Origin: Mitsuaria chitosanitabida ATCC BAA-476 = NBRC 102408
Lineage (GTDB): Bacteria > Pseudomonadota > Gammaproteobacteria > Burkholderiales > Burkholderiaceae_C
Length of the DNA stretch: 48,706 nt
Direction of reading: 5' to 3'
Assembly (NCBI RefSeq): GCF_001598255.1
Contig: NZ_BCYP01000037.1
Location: 1-48,706 of the forward strand
Shown: positions 35,823 to 44,177 of the stretch, one piece after another
Layout: each line of letters starts with the position of its first letter
Position numbering within the stretch: the stretch's first letter is position 1
The notes under the pieces: model-generated
What the model was told of the DNA's origin: nothing
What the model saw: the letters and a program-made list of their open reading frames with translations, nothing else
The model's database searches: none
Made by a program: the position numbers and the translations under genes

Positions 35823-35828
35823 GACAAT
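35823..35828 (+). promoter_or_regulatory. -10-like element predicting leaderless polA mRNA
   Basis: GACAAT (4 of 6 to TATAAT) is positioned so that +1 would be base 35835, the A of the polA ATG. There is no Shine-Dalgarno sequence. The spacing is identical to ppk and uvrD. Confidence 0.3.
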
Positions 35829-35834
35829 GCGCGG

Positions 35835-38612
35835 ATGAGCAAACCCCTGATGCTGCTGGTCGACGGTTCCAGCTACCTCTACCGCGCGTACCACGCGATG
35901 CCCGATCTGCGCGGACCCGACGGGCAGCCGACCGGCGCCATCCACGGCATGGTGGCGATGTTGAGGAAGCTGCGCGACGACTACGGCGCGGAGCACGCCG
36001 CCTGCGTGTTCGACGCCTCGGGCCCGACCTTCCGCGACGAGTGGTACCCCGAGTACAAGGCCCAGCGCGCCCCCATGCCCGACGATCTGCGCGCGCAGAT
36101 CGGCCCCATCCATGAAGTGGTGAAGCTGCTGGGCTGGCCGGTGCTGACGGTGCCGGGCATCGAGGCGGACGACTGCATCGGCACGCTGTCGCGCGTGGCG
36201 GCCCAGGCCGGCCACCAGGTGGTGATCTCGACCGGCGACAAGGACCTGGCGCAGCTGGTCACCCCCGATGTCTCGCTGATCAACACCATGAGCAACGAGA
36301 AGCTGGACGAGGCGGGCGTGCTGGCCAAGTTCGGCGTCCCGCCGGACCGCATCATCGATTACCTGACCCTGATGGGCGACACGGTCGACAACGTGCCGGG
36401 CGTCGAGAAGGTCGGTCCCAAGACCGCGGCCAAGTGGATCGGCGAGCACGGCTCGCTGGACGGCGTGATCGCCAACGCGGACAAGATCAAGGGCGTCGCC
36501 GGCGAGAACCTGCGCAAGGCGCTGGACTGGCTGCCGATGGGGCGCAAGCTGGTCACGGTCAAGCTGGACTGCGACCTGTGCCTGCACGTGGCGGGCTGGC
36601 CCGCGCTGGAGTCGCTGGCCTTCAATCCGGTCGACGAGGCCGGCTTGCTGGACTTCTTCGCGCGCAACGGCTTCAAGACCTGGAAGAAGGACCTGGAGAG
36701 CAAGCTCGGCGGCGCCAAGCCCAAGCACGCGGCGGCCGAGGCCGACCTGGGCGGCGCGCGTCAGGTCGACGCCTTCGCCGAGCACGAGCCGCCGGCCCTC
36801 CCCGTCGACAAGCAGTACGAGACCCTCCTCGACTTCGCGCGTCTGGACGCCTGGATCGAGAAGCTCGACGCCGCCGAGCTGGCCGCCTTCGACACCGAGA
36901 CCGATTCGCTCGATCCGATGAAGGCGCGCATCGTCGGCATCAGCTTCAGCGTCAAGCCGGGCGAGGCCGCCTACATCCCGCTGCGCCACGAGGGCCCCGA
37001 CGCGCCCGAGCAGCTGCCGATGGACGAGGTGCTGGCCCGGCTCAAGGCCTGGTTCGAGGATCCGCTGAAGAAGAAGGTCGCGCAGAACGTCAAGTACGAC
37101 ACCCATGTGCTGGCCAACCATGGCATCGCGGTGCAGGGCACGGCCTACGACACCATGCTCGAGAGCTATGTGCTGGAGGCGCATCGCGGCCACGGCCTCG
37201 AAGCACTGGCCGATCGCGTGCTGGGCCGCAAGGGGCTGAGCTACGAGGACCTGTGCGGCAAGGGCGCGCACCAGATCCCGTTCGCGCAGGTCGAGGTGGC
37301 CAAGGCGTCGGAGTACTCCTGCGAGGATTCCGAGATGTGCCTGCATGTGCACCAGACCCTGATGCCGCGCCTGGAGGCCGATGCGGGCCTGAAGTTCATC
37401 TACGAGCAGGTGGAGATGCCGGTGTCGGCGCTGCTGGCGCGCATCGAGCGCACCGGCGTGCTGATCGACGCGTCCAAGCTGCAGGCGCAGAGCGCCGAGC
37501 TGGCGCAGCGCATGGTCGCCGCCGAGCAGGCCGCCTACGAGATCGCGGGACAGCCCTTCAACATCGGCTCGCCCAAGCAGATCGGCGAGATCCTGTTCAA
37601 CCGCCTGGGCCTGCCCGTGGTCAAGCGCACCGCGACCGGCGCGCCGTCCACGGACGAGGAGGTGCTGGAGAAGCTGTCGGCGGACTTCCCGCTGCCGGCC
37701 AAGATCCTGGAGTACCGGGCCCTGTCCAAGCTCAAGAGCACCTACACCGACAAGCTGCCGCTGATGGTCAACGTGAGCACCGGCCGCGTGCACACGACCT
37801 ACTCGCAGGCCGTGGCGGTGACGGGGCGCCTGTCCAGCAACGAGCCCAACCTGCAGAACATCCCCATCCGCACGGCCGACGGCCGCAAGGTGCGGGAGGC
37901 CTTCATCGCGCCGCCGGGGCACCACATCGTGTCGGCCGACTATTCGCAGATCGAGCTGCGCATCATGGCGCACATGAGCGAGGACCCGGGCCTGCTCAAG
38001 GCCTTCCAGGAAGGCCAGGACGTGCACCGCGCCACGGCGGCCGAGGTGTTCGGCGCCGCGCTGGACGGCGTGACGCCCGAGCAGCGCCGCTACGCCAAGA
38101 CCATCAACTTCGGGTTGATCTACGGCATGGGGGCGTTCGGCCTGGCGCAATCGCTGGGCATCGAGAACAAGGCGGCGAAGGATTACATCGACCGCTACTT
38201 CACCCGATTCGCCGGCGTGCGCCAGTACATGGACGACACCAAGCAATTCGCCAAGGAGAAGGGCTACGTCGAGACCGTGTTCGGGCGCCGCCTGTGGCTG
38301 CCGGAGATCAACTCGGGCAACGGTCCGCGCCGCAGCGGCGCGGAGCGTCAGGCCATCAACGCGCCGATGCAGGGCACGGCGGCCGACCTGATCAAGCTGG
38401 CGATGATCGCGGTGCAGCAGGCGCTGGACGAGCAGGGCAAGCGGACGCGCATCGTGATGCAGGTGCATGACGAATTGGTCTTCGAGGTTCCTGACGCCGA
38501 ACTGGACTGGGTCAAGTCCGAGATCCCGACCTTGATGGCGGGCGTCGCCGCGCTGAAGGTGCCGTTGCTGGCCGAAGTCGGAGTCGGCGCCAACTGGGAC
38601 GAGGCGCACTGA
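35835..38612 (+). CDS. polA: DNA polymerase I
   Basis: A 925-residue repair and gap-filling polymerase. The N-terminal 5'-3' exonuclease domain (about 1-290) begins MLLVDGSSYLYRAYHAMPDLR and contains FDASGPTFRDEWYPEYKA. The 3'-5' exonuclease domain keeps its acidic residues (AFDTETDSL), so proofreading should be active. Polymerase motifs are A, DYSQIELRIMAHMS; B, RRYAKTINFGLIYGMGAFG; and C, VHDELVFE. The length matches E. coli PolA (928). A 145-base inverted-repeat element lies just downstream. Confidence 0.97.
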   Translation: MSKPLMLLVDGSSYLYRAYHAMPDLRGPDGQPTGAIHGMVAMLRKLRDDYGAEHAACVFDASGPTFRDEWYPEYKAQRAPMPDDLRAQIGPIHEVVKLLGWPVLTVPGIEADDCIGTLSRVAAQAGHQVVISTGDKDLAQLVTPDVSLINTMSNEKLDEAGVLAKFGVPPDRIIDYLTLMGDTVDNVPGVEKVGPKTAAKWIGEHGSLDGVIANADKIKGVAGENLRKALDWLPMGRKLVTVKLDCDLCLHVAGWPALESLAFNPVDEAGLLDFFARNGFKTWKKDLESKLGGAKPKHAAAEADLGGARQVDAFAEHEPPALPVDKQYETLLDFARLDAWIEKLDAAELAAFDTETDSLDPMKARIVGISFSVKPGEAAYIPLRHEGPDAPEQLPMDEVLARLKAWFEDPLKKKVAQNVKYDTHVLANHGIAVQGTAYDTMLESYVLEAHRGHGLEALADRVLGRKGLSYEDLCGKGAHQIPFAQVEVAKASEYSCEDSEMCLHVHQTLMPRLEADAGLKFIYEQVEMPVSALLARIERTGVLIDASKLQAQSAELAQRMVAAEQAAYEIAGQPFNIGSPKQIGEILFNRLGLPVVKRTATGAPSTDEEVLEKLSADFPLPAKILEYRALSKLKSTYTDKLPLMVNVSTGRVHTTYSQAVAVTGRLSSNEPNLQNIPIRTADGRKVREAFIAPPGHHIVSADYSQIELRIMAHMSEDPGLLKAFQEGQDVHRATAAEVFGAALDGVTPEQRRYAKTINFGLIYGMGAFGLAQSLGIENKAAKDYIDRYFTRFAGVRQYMDDTKQFAKEKGYVETVFGRRLWLPEINSGNGPRRSGAERQAINAPMQGTAADLIKLAMIAVQQALDEQGKRTRIVMQVHDELVFEVPDAELDWVKSEIPTLMAGVAALKVPLLAEVGVGANWDEAH

Positions 38613-38649
38613 CGTCCCCTGGGACAAGCTCGGTGACGCGTAGCCAGAA

Positions 38650-38794
38650 GGGGCGGGGGCCCCGGCGGCCGGCGGAGGCTGAGCCCTTGTCATCTGACTG
38701 AGCGCCGTCTGTCTGAACGCAGCGAGCCGAAGGCGAGCGGAGTGAGTTGGCGCTCTGGGGCTCGGCCTCCGCCGGCCGCCGGGGCCCCCGCCCC
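38650..38794. repeat. 145-base inverted-repeat element after polA
   Basis: Two 37-base arms, 38650-38686 and 38758-38794, are complementary with one mismatch. Inside, GAGCGCC (38700-38706) and GGCGCTC (38749-38755) form a second, nested stem. There is no ORF, no transposase and no obvious target duplication. It looks like a miniature or ERIC-like intergenic repeat able to form a long hairpin or cruciform. Confidence 0.9.
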
Positions 38795-38867
38795 GGATGG
38801 CTGCCGCTCGGTCCATCAGTCCGACCTAAGCCGAGCCCGCAAGGCGAGCGGTTAGCATCCACCCCCT

Positions 38868-40127
38868 ATGAATTGGCCCTATGAGTTGCAGATCGGCTGG
38901 CGCTACACGCGAGCCGGGCGTGGGGGGCGCCGCAACCGCTTCATCTCCTTCATTTCCGGCGTGTCGATGTTCGGCATCGCGCTGGGCGTCGCGGCGCTGA
39001 TCATCGTCTTGTCGGTGATGAACGGCTTCCAGAAGGAGGTCCGCGAGCGGATGCTGTCCGTCATCGCGCACGTGGAGCTGCTGAACTACAGCGGCGAGGG
39101 CCTGCCGGACTGGCAGGCGGTGGCCGCGAAGGCGAAGCAGAACCCGCAGGTCGCGGGCGCCGCGCCCTTCATCTCCTCGCAGGCGCTGATCGCGCGGGGC
39201 GAGGACATGCGCGGCGCGATCGTGCGGGGCATCGATCCGGCGCTCGAGCCGGCGGTCACCCCGATCGCGGCGCAACTGGGCAAGGAAGGTCTGCTGGACC
39301 TGCTCAAGCCGGGTGAATGGAACATGATCCTGGGCGTCGAGCTGGCGCGCCAGCTGGGCGTGCAGAAGGGCGACAAGATCACCCTGGCCGTGCCGGCGGG
39401 GCAGGTCACGCCGCTGGGCGTGCTGCCGACGCTGCGCCAGTTCACGCTGGTCGGCGTGTTCCAGGCGGGTCATTACGAGTACGACAGCGGTCTGGCGCTC
39501 ATCCACGTCGGCGACGCCGCACGGCTGTTCCGCACCGGCACGCCGACCGGCGTCCAGCTGCGGCTGCACGACGTGCAGCAGGCCCGCGAGGTCGCCGCGC
39601 AGCTGCAGCAGTCGCTGGGCCCCAGCATCTACGTCCGCGACTGGACCCGCACCAACGCCAACTGGTACGACGCCGTCCAGGTCGAGAAGCGGATGATGGG
39701 CATCATCCTGACGCTGATCGTCGCGGTCGCCGCGTTCAACCTGGTCTCGACGCTGGTGATGACCGTCACCGACAAGCAGGCCGACATCGCCATCCTGCGC
39801 ACCCTGGGCGCGAGCCCGCGCTCGATCATGGGCGTGTTCATGATCCAGGGCGCGCTGTCCGGCGTGATGGGCACCTTCGGCGGCCTGGGGCTGGGCCTGC
39901 TGGTCGCGCACAACCTCGATGTGATCGTCCCCTTCATCGAGCGGCTGCTGCACACCACCTTCCTGCCCGCCAGCATCTACGTCATCAGCCACATGCCCAG
40001 CGATCCGCAATGGGCCGACATCATCCCGATCACCGTGACCTCGCTGATCCTGGCCTTCGTGGCCACGCTGTATCCGAGCTGGCGCGCCAGCCGCGTCCAA
40101 CCCGCGGAGGCGCTGCGCTATGAATGA
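38868..40127 (+). CDS. lolC: Lipoprotein-releasing ABC transporter permease LolC/LolE
   Basis: A 419-residue inner-membrane permease with four transmembrane segments: one near residues 25-50 and three in the C-terminal third, separated by a large periplasmic domain. It extracts outer-membrane lipoproteins for LolA. Family features are [37 protein letters not shown] and [15 protein letters not shown]. Only one permease gene is present, so the complex may use two identical subunits (LolF-like) as in many non-enteric bacteria. lolD overlaps its end by eight bases. TAGCAT upstream could be a -10 leaving a leader of about three bases. Confidence 0.95.
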   Translation: MNWPYELQIGWRYTRAGRGGRRNRFISFISGVSMFGIALGVAALIIVLSVMNGFQKEVRERMLSVIAHVELLNYSGEGLPDWQAVAAKAKQNPQVAGAAPFISSQALIARGEDMRGAIVRGIDPALEPAVTPIAAQLGKEGLLDLLKPGEWNMILGVELARQLGVQKGDKITLAVPAGQVTPLGVLPTLRQFTLVGVFQAGHYEYDSGLALIHVGDAARLFRTGTPTGVQLRLHDVQQAREVAAQLQQSLGPSIYVRDWTRTNANWYDAVQVEKRMMGIILTLIVAVAAFNLVSTLVMTVTDKQADIAILRTLGASPRSIMGVFMIQGALSGVMGTFGGLGLGLLVAHNLDVIVPFIERLLHTTFLPASIYVISHMPSDPQWADIIPITVTSLILAFVATLYPSWRASRVQPAEALRYE

Positions 40128-40839
40128 GGTCAAGCAATCCGCGCCGGCCGCGCAGGCCGGCCAGGTGGTGCTCCAGGGCCTGGGCCTGGGCAAGCGCTTC
40201 GTCGAGGGACCGCTGGACGTGCAGGTCTTCAACGGCCTGGACGTGACCGTGAAGGCCGGGGAGACCTTGGCCATCCTGGGGGCGTCGGGCTCGGGCAAGA
40301 GCACGCTGCTGCATCTGCTGGGCGGGCTGGACAAGCCCAGCGCCGGCCGCGTCGAGCTGATGGGCCGCGACCTGGGCGCCCTCGGCGAGACGGCCCGCGG
40401 CGACTGGCGCAACCAGCACCTGGGCTTTATCTACCAGTTCCACCACCTGCTGCCGGAATTCAGCGCGGTCGACAACGTCGCCATGCCGCTGCGCATCCGC
40501 CGTGTCCCTCAGGAGCAGGCCCGCGCCCGTGCCGCCGAGGTGCTGGCCCGCGTCGGCCTCGCCGCGCGCGTCGACCACCGGCCGGGCGAGCTCTCCGGCG
40601 GCGAGCGTCAGCGCGTGGCCATCGCCCGCGCGCTGGTCACCCGGCCGGCCTGCGTGCTGGCCGACGAGCCGACGGGGAACCTGGACCGGACCACCGCCGC
40701 CACCGTCTTCGACCTCATGCTGGAGATGGCGCGCGAGTACGGCACCGCCTTCGTCATGGTCACCCACGACCAGGACCTGGCGCGCCGCTGCGAGCAGCAG
40801 CGCCGCCTGGTCGGCGGCGCGCTGCGGGCGCTGGACTGA
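40120..40839 (+). CDS. lolD: Lipoprotein-releasing ABC transporter ATP-binding protein LolD
   Basis: A 239-residue ABC ATPase that powers lipoprotein release by the LolC-type permease encoded just upstream. Motifs are Walker [11 protein letters not shown]-loop in [10 protein letters not shown], signature [15 protein letters not shown], Walker [12 protein letters not shown] and H-loop [25 protein letters not shown] is typical of LolD. The ATG lies eight bases inside lolC, so the two are translationally coupled. Confidence 0.96.
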   Translation: MNEVKQSAPAAQAGQVVLQGLGLGKRFVEGPLDVQVFNGLDVTVKAGETLAILGASGSGKSTLLHLLGGLDKPSAGRVELMGRDLGALGETARGDWRNQHLGFIYQFHHLLPEFSAVDNVAMPLRIRRVPQEQARARAAEVLARVGLAARVDHRPGELSGGERQRVAIARALVTRPACVLADEPTGNLDRTTAATVFDLMLEMAREYGTAFVMVTHDQDLARRCEQQRRLVGGALRALD

Positions 40840-40856
40840 CACCCGGCGGGCGCGAG

Positions 40857-40947
40857 GGCCCGGCCCCTCGTCGCTCGCCGCCCTCGGCGACCGCGCCGAC
40901 GTCGCGTTCGAGGCTGGGTTGCCCGATCGCGAGGGGCCTTCCGGGCC
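40857..40947 (+). promoter_or_regulatory. Long imperfect stem-loop before purU
   Basis: GGCCCGG-CCCCTCG (40857-40870) is complementary to CGAGGGG-CCTT-CCGGGCC (40930-40947), with the four bases CCTT bulged and about 59 bases in the loop. It lies between the lolD stop and purU. It may be a Rho-type terminator region or a leader structure. I could not match it to a known riboswitch. Confidence 0.35.
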
Positions 40948-40992
40948 GCCGGTCCGGTCGCCGATGGCCGCTCGTTTACGATGCGTGCCACC

Positions 40993-41883
40993 ATGATCGC
41001 CCCCATCAGTACCCCGGACACCCCGTCGACCCGCTTCATCCTGAAGCTCAGCTGCCCGGACCAGGCCGGCATCGTGCATGCCGTGACCGGCGTGCTGCTG
41101 GAGCAGGGCGGCAACATCCTGACCTCGGCGCAGCATGGCGACGCGGACCATCACCGCTTCTTCATGCGCATCGAGTTCGAATGCGCCCAGCCGCGCACCG
41201 CGGGTTCGCTGCGCGAGGCCTTCGCGCCGCTGGCGCAGCGCATGCAGATGGATTGGGAACTGGTGGACGCCGGCCGCAAGACCCGCGTGCTGCTGCTGGT
41301 GTCCAAGCTGGGCCACTGCCTGAACGACCTGCTGTTCCGCGTGCAGACCGGACACCTGGCCATCGAGATCCCGGCCATCGTCTCGAACCATCGCGACTTC
41401 TATCAGCTGGCCGCCTCGCACGACATCCCGTTCCACCACTTCCCGCTGCTGCAGTCCACCGACGAGCAGAAGCAGGCGCAGGAACGCAAGATCCGCGAGC
41501 TGATCGAGGAGCAGCGCATCGACCTGGTCGTGCTGGCGCGCTACATGCAGATCCTGTCGCCGGAGATGTGCCAGTTCCTCGAAGGGCGCGCGATCAACAT
41601 CCATCACAGCTTCCTGCCCAGCTTCAAGGGCGCGCGCCCCTATCACCAGGCGCATGAGCGCGGCGTCAAGCTGATCGGCGCGACCGCGCACTACGTGACC
41701 TCGGACCTGGACGAGGGCCCGATCATCGAGCAGGACGTGGCCCGCATCGACCACAGCATGACACCCGACCAGCTCGTGGCCATCGGCCGCGACACCGAGT
41801 GCATCACGCTGGCGCGCGCGATCCAGTGGCACTCGGAACATCGGGTGCTGCTCAACGGCCACCGCACGGTGGTCTTCCGCTGA
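40993..41883 (+). CDS. purU: Formyltetrahydrofolate deformylase
   Basis: Hydrolyses 10-formyltetrahydrofolate to formate and tetrahydrofolate, balancing one-carbon and purine pools. The 296-residue protein has an N-terminal ACT domain (FILKLSCPDQAGIVHAVTGVL, residues 14-90) and a C-terminal formyltransferase domain. Key parts are KLGHCLNDLLFR, VSNHRDF, INIHHSFLPSFKGARPY with the catalytic histidine, and DLDEGPIIEQDV with the catalytic aspartate. Two in-frame ATGs exist, 40981 and 40993. I prefer 40993 because TACGAT at 40977-40982 could be the -10 and would overlap the first. Neither has a Shine-Dalgarno sequence. Confidence 0.94.
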   Translation: MIAPISTPDTPSTRFILKLSCPDQAGIVHAVTGVLLEQGGNILTSAQHGDADHHRFFMRIEFECAQPRTAGSLREAFAPLAQRMQMDWELVDAGRKTRVLLLVSKLGHCLNDLLFRVQTGHLAIEIPAIVSNHRDFYQLAASHDIPFHHFPLLQSTDEQKQAQERKIRELIEEQRIDLVVLARYMQILSPEMCQFLEGRAINIHHSFLPSFKGARPYHQAHERGVKLIGATAHYVTSDLDEGPIIEQDVARIDHSMTPDQLVAIGRDTECITLARAIQWHSEHRVLLNGHRTVVFR

Positions 41884-41933
41884 GCGCGTCGCGCGACGCG
41901 GCGTCTGCCGACCGGACCCCGCCGCCAAGCCCC

Positions 41934-42752
41934 ATGTGGACCGATACCCACTGCCACCTCGACGCGGCGGAGTTCGATGCCGATCGCGACGCGGTCGTGG
42001 CGCGCGCGCGCGCGGCCGGGGTGACGCAGATCGTGATCCCGGCCGTCGTCGCCGGGAACTTCGAACGGGTGAGGGCGCTCGCGCACGAGCACGGCTTCGC
42101 GTACGCGCTGGGCATCCATCCGCTGTACGTGATGCAGGCGCGCGAGGAGGACCTCGCGCGGCTGGACCGCCTGCTGACCGAGCACCGCGATGACCCGCGG
42201 CTGGTGGGCATCGGCGAGATCGGCCTGGACTTCTTCGTGAAGGGCCTGGATCCGGCGATCCAGCAGCACTTCTATGTCGAGCAGCTCAAGCTCGCCAGGC
42301 GTCATGGCCTGCCGGTCATCCTGCATGTGCGGCGCAGCGCGGATCAACTGCTCGCCGGGCTGCGCCGCGTCGGCCTGACGACGGGCGGCATCGGCCACGC
42401 CTTCAACGGGAGCCGTCAGCAGGCCGAGGCCTTCCTCGAGCTCGGATTCCGGCTCGGCTTCGGCGGCACGGTGACCTTCGACCGTTCGCTGCAGATCCGG
42501 CGGCTGGCGCGGGAACTGCCGGAGGAGGTGCTGGTCGTCGAGACCGATGCGCCCGACATCCCGCCGCACTGGCTCTACCGCACCGCCGAGGAGCGCGCCG
42601 CGGGCGCGACCGCGCGCAACGAGCCGGGCGAGCTCGCACGCATCGGCGCGGTGCTGGGCGAGTTGCGCGGCTGGTCGCCCGAGCAGGCCGCGGCCGTCAC
42701 GCGGCGCAACGCGATCGCGGCGCTGCCGAAGCTGGCGGCGCTCGAGGGCTGA
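41934..42752 (+). CDS. TatD-family metal-dependent hydrolase
   Basis: A 272-residue TIM-barrel hydrolase of the TatD DNase family. Metal ligands are visible as the opening TDTHCHLD, the glutamate in GIGEIGLDFF, the histidine in PVILHVRR, GHAFNGS and the late aspartate in ETDAPDIPP. TatD enzymes are 3'-5' exonucleases and D-aminoacyl-tRNA- or deoxyribonuclease-like hydrolases, so the exact substrate is open. The ATG at 41934 starts directly with the metal motif. It begins 50 bases after purU and ends seven bases before the glycosylase gene, suggesting a shared transcript. Confidence 0.9.
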   Translation: MWTDTHCHLDAAEFDADRDAVVARARAAGVTQIVIPAVVAGNFERVRALAHEHGFAYALGIHPLYVMQAREEDLARLDRLLTEHRDDPRLVGIGEIGLDFFVKGLDPAIQQHFYVEQLKLARRHGLPVILHVRRSADQLLAGLRRVGLTTGGIGHAFNGSRQQAEAFLELGFRLGFGGTVTFDRSLQIRRLARELPEEVLVVETDAPDIPPHWLYRTAEERAAGATARNEPGELARIGAVLGELRGWSPEQAAAVTRRNAIAALPKLAALEG

Positions 42753-42759
42753 CCGGGCG

Positions 42760-43308
42760 ATGACGACGGCCGACAAGGGGGGCGTGCCGCCGGATGCGCG
42801 CGCCGGCGACCCGGCCGAGGGCGAGCGCTGGCAAGGCCTGGCCCCGGTCCACGCGCCGGACGCGCAATGGCTGCTGCTGGGCAGCTTCCCGGGCGTGGCC
42901 TCGCTCAAGGCCGCGCAGTACTACGGCCATCCGCGCAACCAGTTCTGGCGCCTGGTCGGCGCGGTCTTCGATGTGGACCTCGTCGCGATGAGCTACCCGG
43001 AGCGCCTGGCCGCCTTGCGCCTGCACCGCATCGCCGTGTGGGACGTCATCACCGAGACCGAGCGCGAGGGCAGCCTGGACAGCGCCATCCGCAATCCCTT
43101 CGCCAGCGACCTGGCGGGGCTGATCGAGCGGCTGCCCGCGCTGCGCACCATCGGCTTCAACGGCGGCACCGCGGCCCGTTTCGGCCTGCGCCAGCTGGGG
43201 CCGCTTGCAGCCCGTTACCGCGTGCTGAGCCTGCCCAGCTCCAGTCCCGCCTACACGATGCCCTACGATGCCAAGCTGGAGGCCTGGCGGCAGCTCGCCG
43301 GGTCGTGA
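42760..43308 (+). CDS. Hypoxanthine/uracil-type DNA glycosylase (HDG family)
   Basis: A 182-residue member of the uracil-DNA glycosylase superfamily, close to the DNA-deoxyinosine (hypoxanthine) glycosylase group. It removes deaminated bases in base-excision repair. Motif 1 is LLLGSFPGVASLKAAQYYGHPRNQFW, in which the HPRNQFW segment marks this family. Motif 2 is LPSSSPAY near the C-terminus. Hypoxanthine preference is inferred from family resemblance. It starts seven bases after the TatD-like gene, probably in one operon. Confidence 0.85.
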   Translation: MTTADKGGVPPDARAGDPAEGERWQGLAPVHAPDAQWLLLGSFPGVASLKAAQYYGHPRNQFWRLVGAVFDVDLVAMSYPERLAALRLHRIAVWDVITETEREGSLDSAIRNPFASDLAGLIERLPALRTIGFNGGTAARFGLRQLGPLAARYRVLSLPSSSPAYTMPYDAKLEAWRQLAGS

Positions 43309-43374
43309 GGCCATCATGAGCCGGACCGCGCCGATCGATGTCGATCGCGACACGGATCCGCGCGGGAACGACAC

Positions 43375-44175
43375 GTGAGCGACAAACGGGACAAGAAGAA
43401 GAGCAAGGCGATCGATTGGGTCGAGGCCACGCTGAGCGAATTCGACGGCGTGCGCTTCCTGCACCTGGACTCGATCTGGGTGCAGGGCGCCATGCGGGTC
43501 AAGAAGCCGGAGAAGCTCGAGCTCGAGTACGTGCAGCGCATGATGGCCTGGATGTTGTGGCGCGATGCGCGCGAGCTCAACCAGGGCATGGCGGTGCAGC
43601 TCGGGCTGGGCGCGGGCGCGTTGTCGCGCTTCTGCCGCAAGCAGCTGAAGATGAAGACCACCGCGGTCGAGATCAATCCGACCGTCATCTCCGCCTGCCG
43701 GCACTGGTTCCACCTACCCGAGGATGACGAGCGCTTCCGCGTGGTCAACGAGGATGCCGGGCAGTGGGTCGCGGACGCGGCGAATTGGGGGACGGCGCAG
43801 GTGCTCAACGTCGACCTGTACGACCACGAGGCCGCCGCGCCGGTGCTGGACGACGAGGCCTTCTACGCCGACTGCCGCCATGTGCTGGCCGACGGGGGAC
43901 TCATGACGGTGAACCTCTTCGGCCGCAGCGCCAGCTTTGCGCGCAGCGCGGCGCGGATCGCCAAGGTGTTCGGGTCGGACCAGGTCTGGCACCTGACGCC
44001 GACCCGCGAGGGCAACACCGTCGTGGTGGCGGGGCGGGGCGTCGAGGTCCCGTCGCGCGAGGTGCTGGAGCAGCGCGCCGCTAACATCGAGCAGCGCCAT
44101 GACTTGCCGGCGCGCAAGTGGCTCAAGCTGGTCCGGCCGCTGCCGATGAACATCATCAACCAGATCCGCGAGTGA
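43375..44175 (+). CDS. Spermidine-synthase-like methyltransferase-fold protein
   Basis: A 266-residue Rossmann-fold protein related to spermidine synthases. It has the nucleotide-binding LGLGAGALSRF, the acidic VEINPTVISACR strand end and VDLYDHE, which keeps the D-x-x-D spacing of the SpeE active site. The glycine loop lacks the Asp of the usual GGGDG, and the N-terminal tetramerisation domain is short, so true aminopropyltransferase activity is doubtful. GTG at 43375 is the only reasonable start. The gene ends two bases before the gspE-like ATG, implying cotranscription. Confidence 0.75.
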   Translation: MSDKRDKKKSKAIDWVEATLSEFDGVRFLHLDSIWVQGAMRVKKPEKLELEYVQRMMAWMLWRDARELNQGMAVQLGLGAGALSRFCRKQLKMKTTAVEINPTVISACRHWFHLPEDDERFRVVNEDAGQWVADAANWGTAQVLNVDLYDHEAAAPVLDDEAFYADCRHVLADGGLMTVNLFGRSASFARSAARIAKVFGSDQVWHLTPTREGNTVVVAGRGVEVPSREVLEQRAANIEQRHDLPARKWLKLVRPLPMNIINQIRE

Positions 44176-44177
44176 CC

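Noticed and set aside
35688-38816. A 1042-codon minus-strand open frame antisense to polA
   Set aside because: It is a shadow frame. polA on the plus strand has all its motifs, and this frame reads through the inverted-repeat element without any domain.
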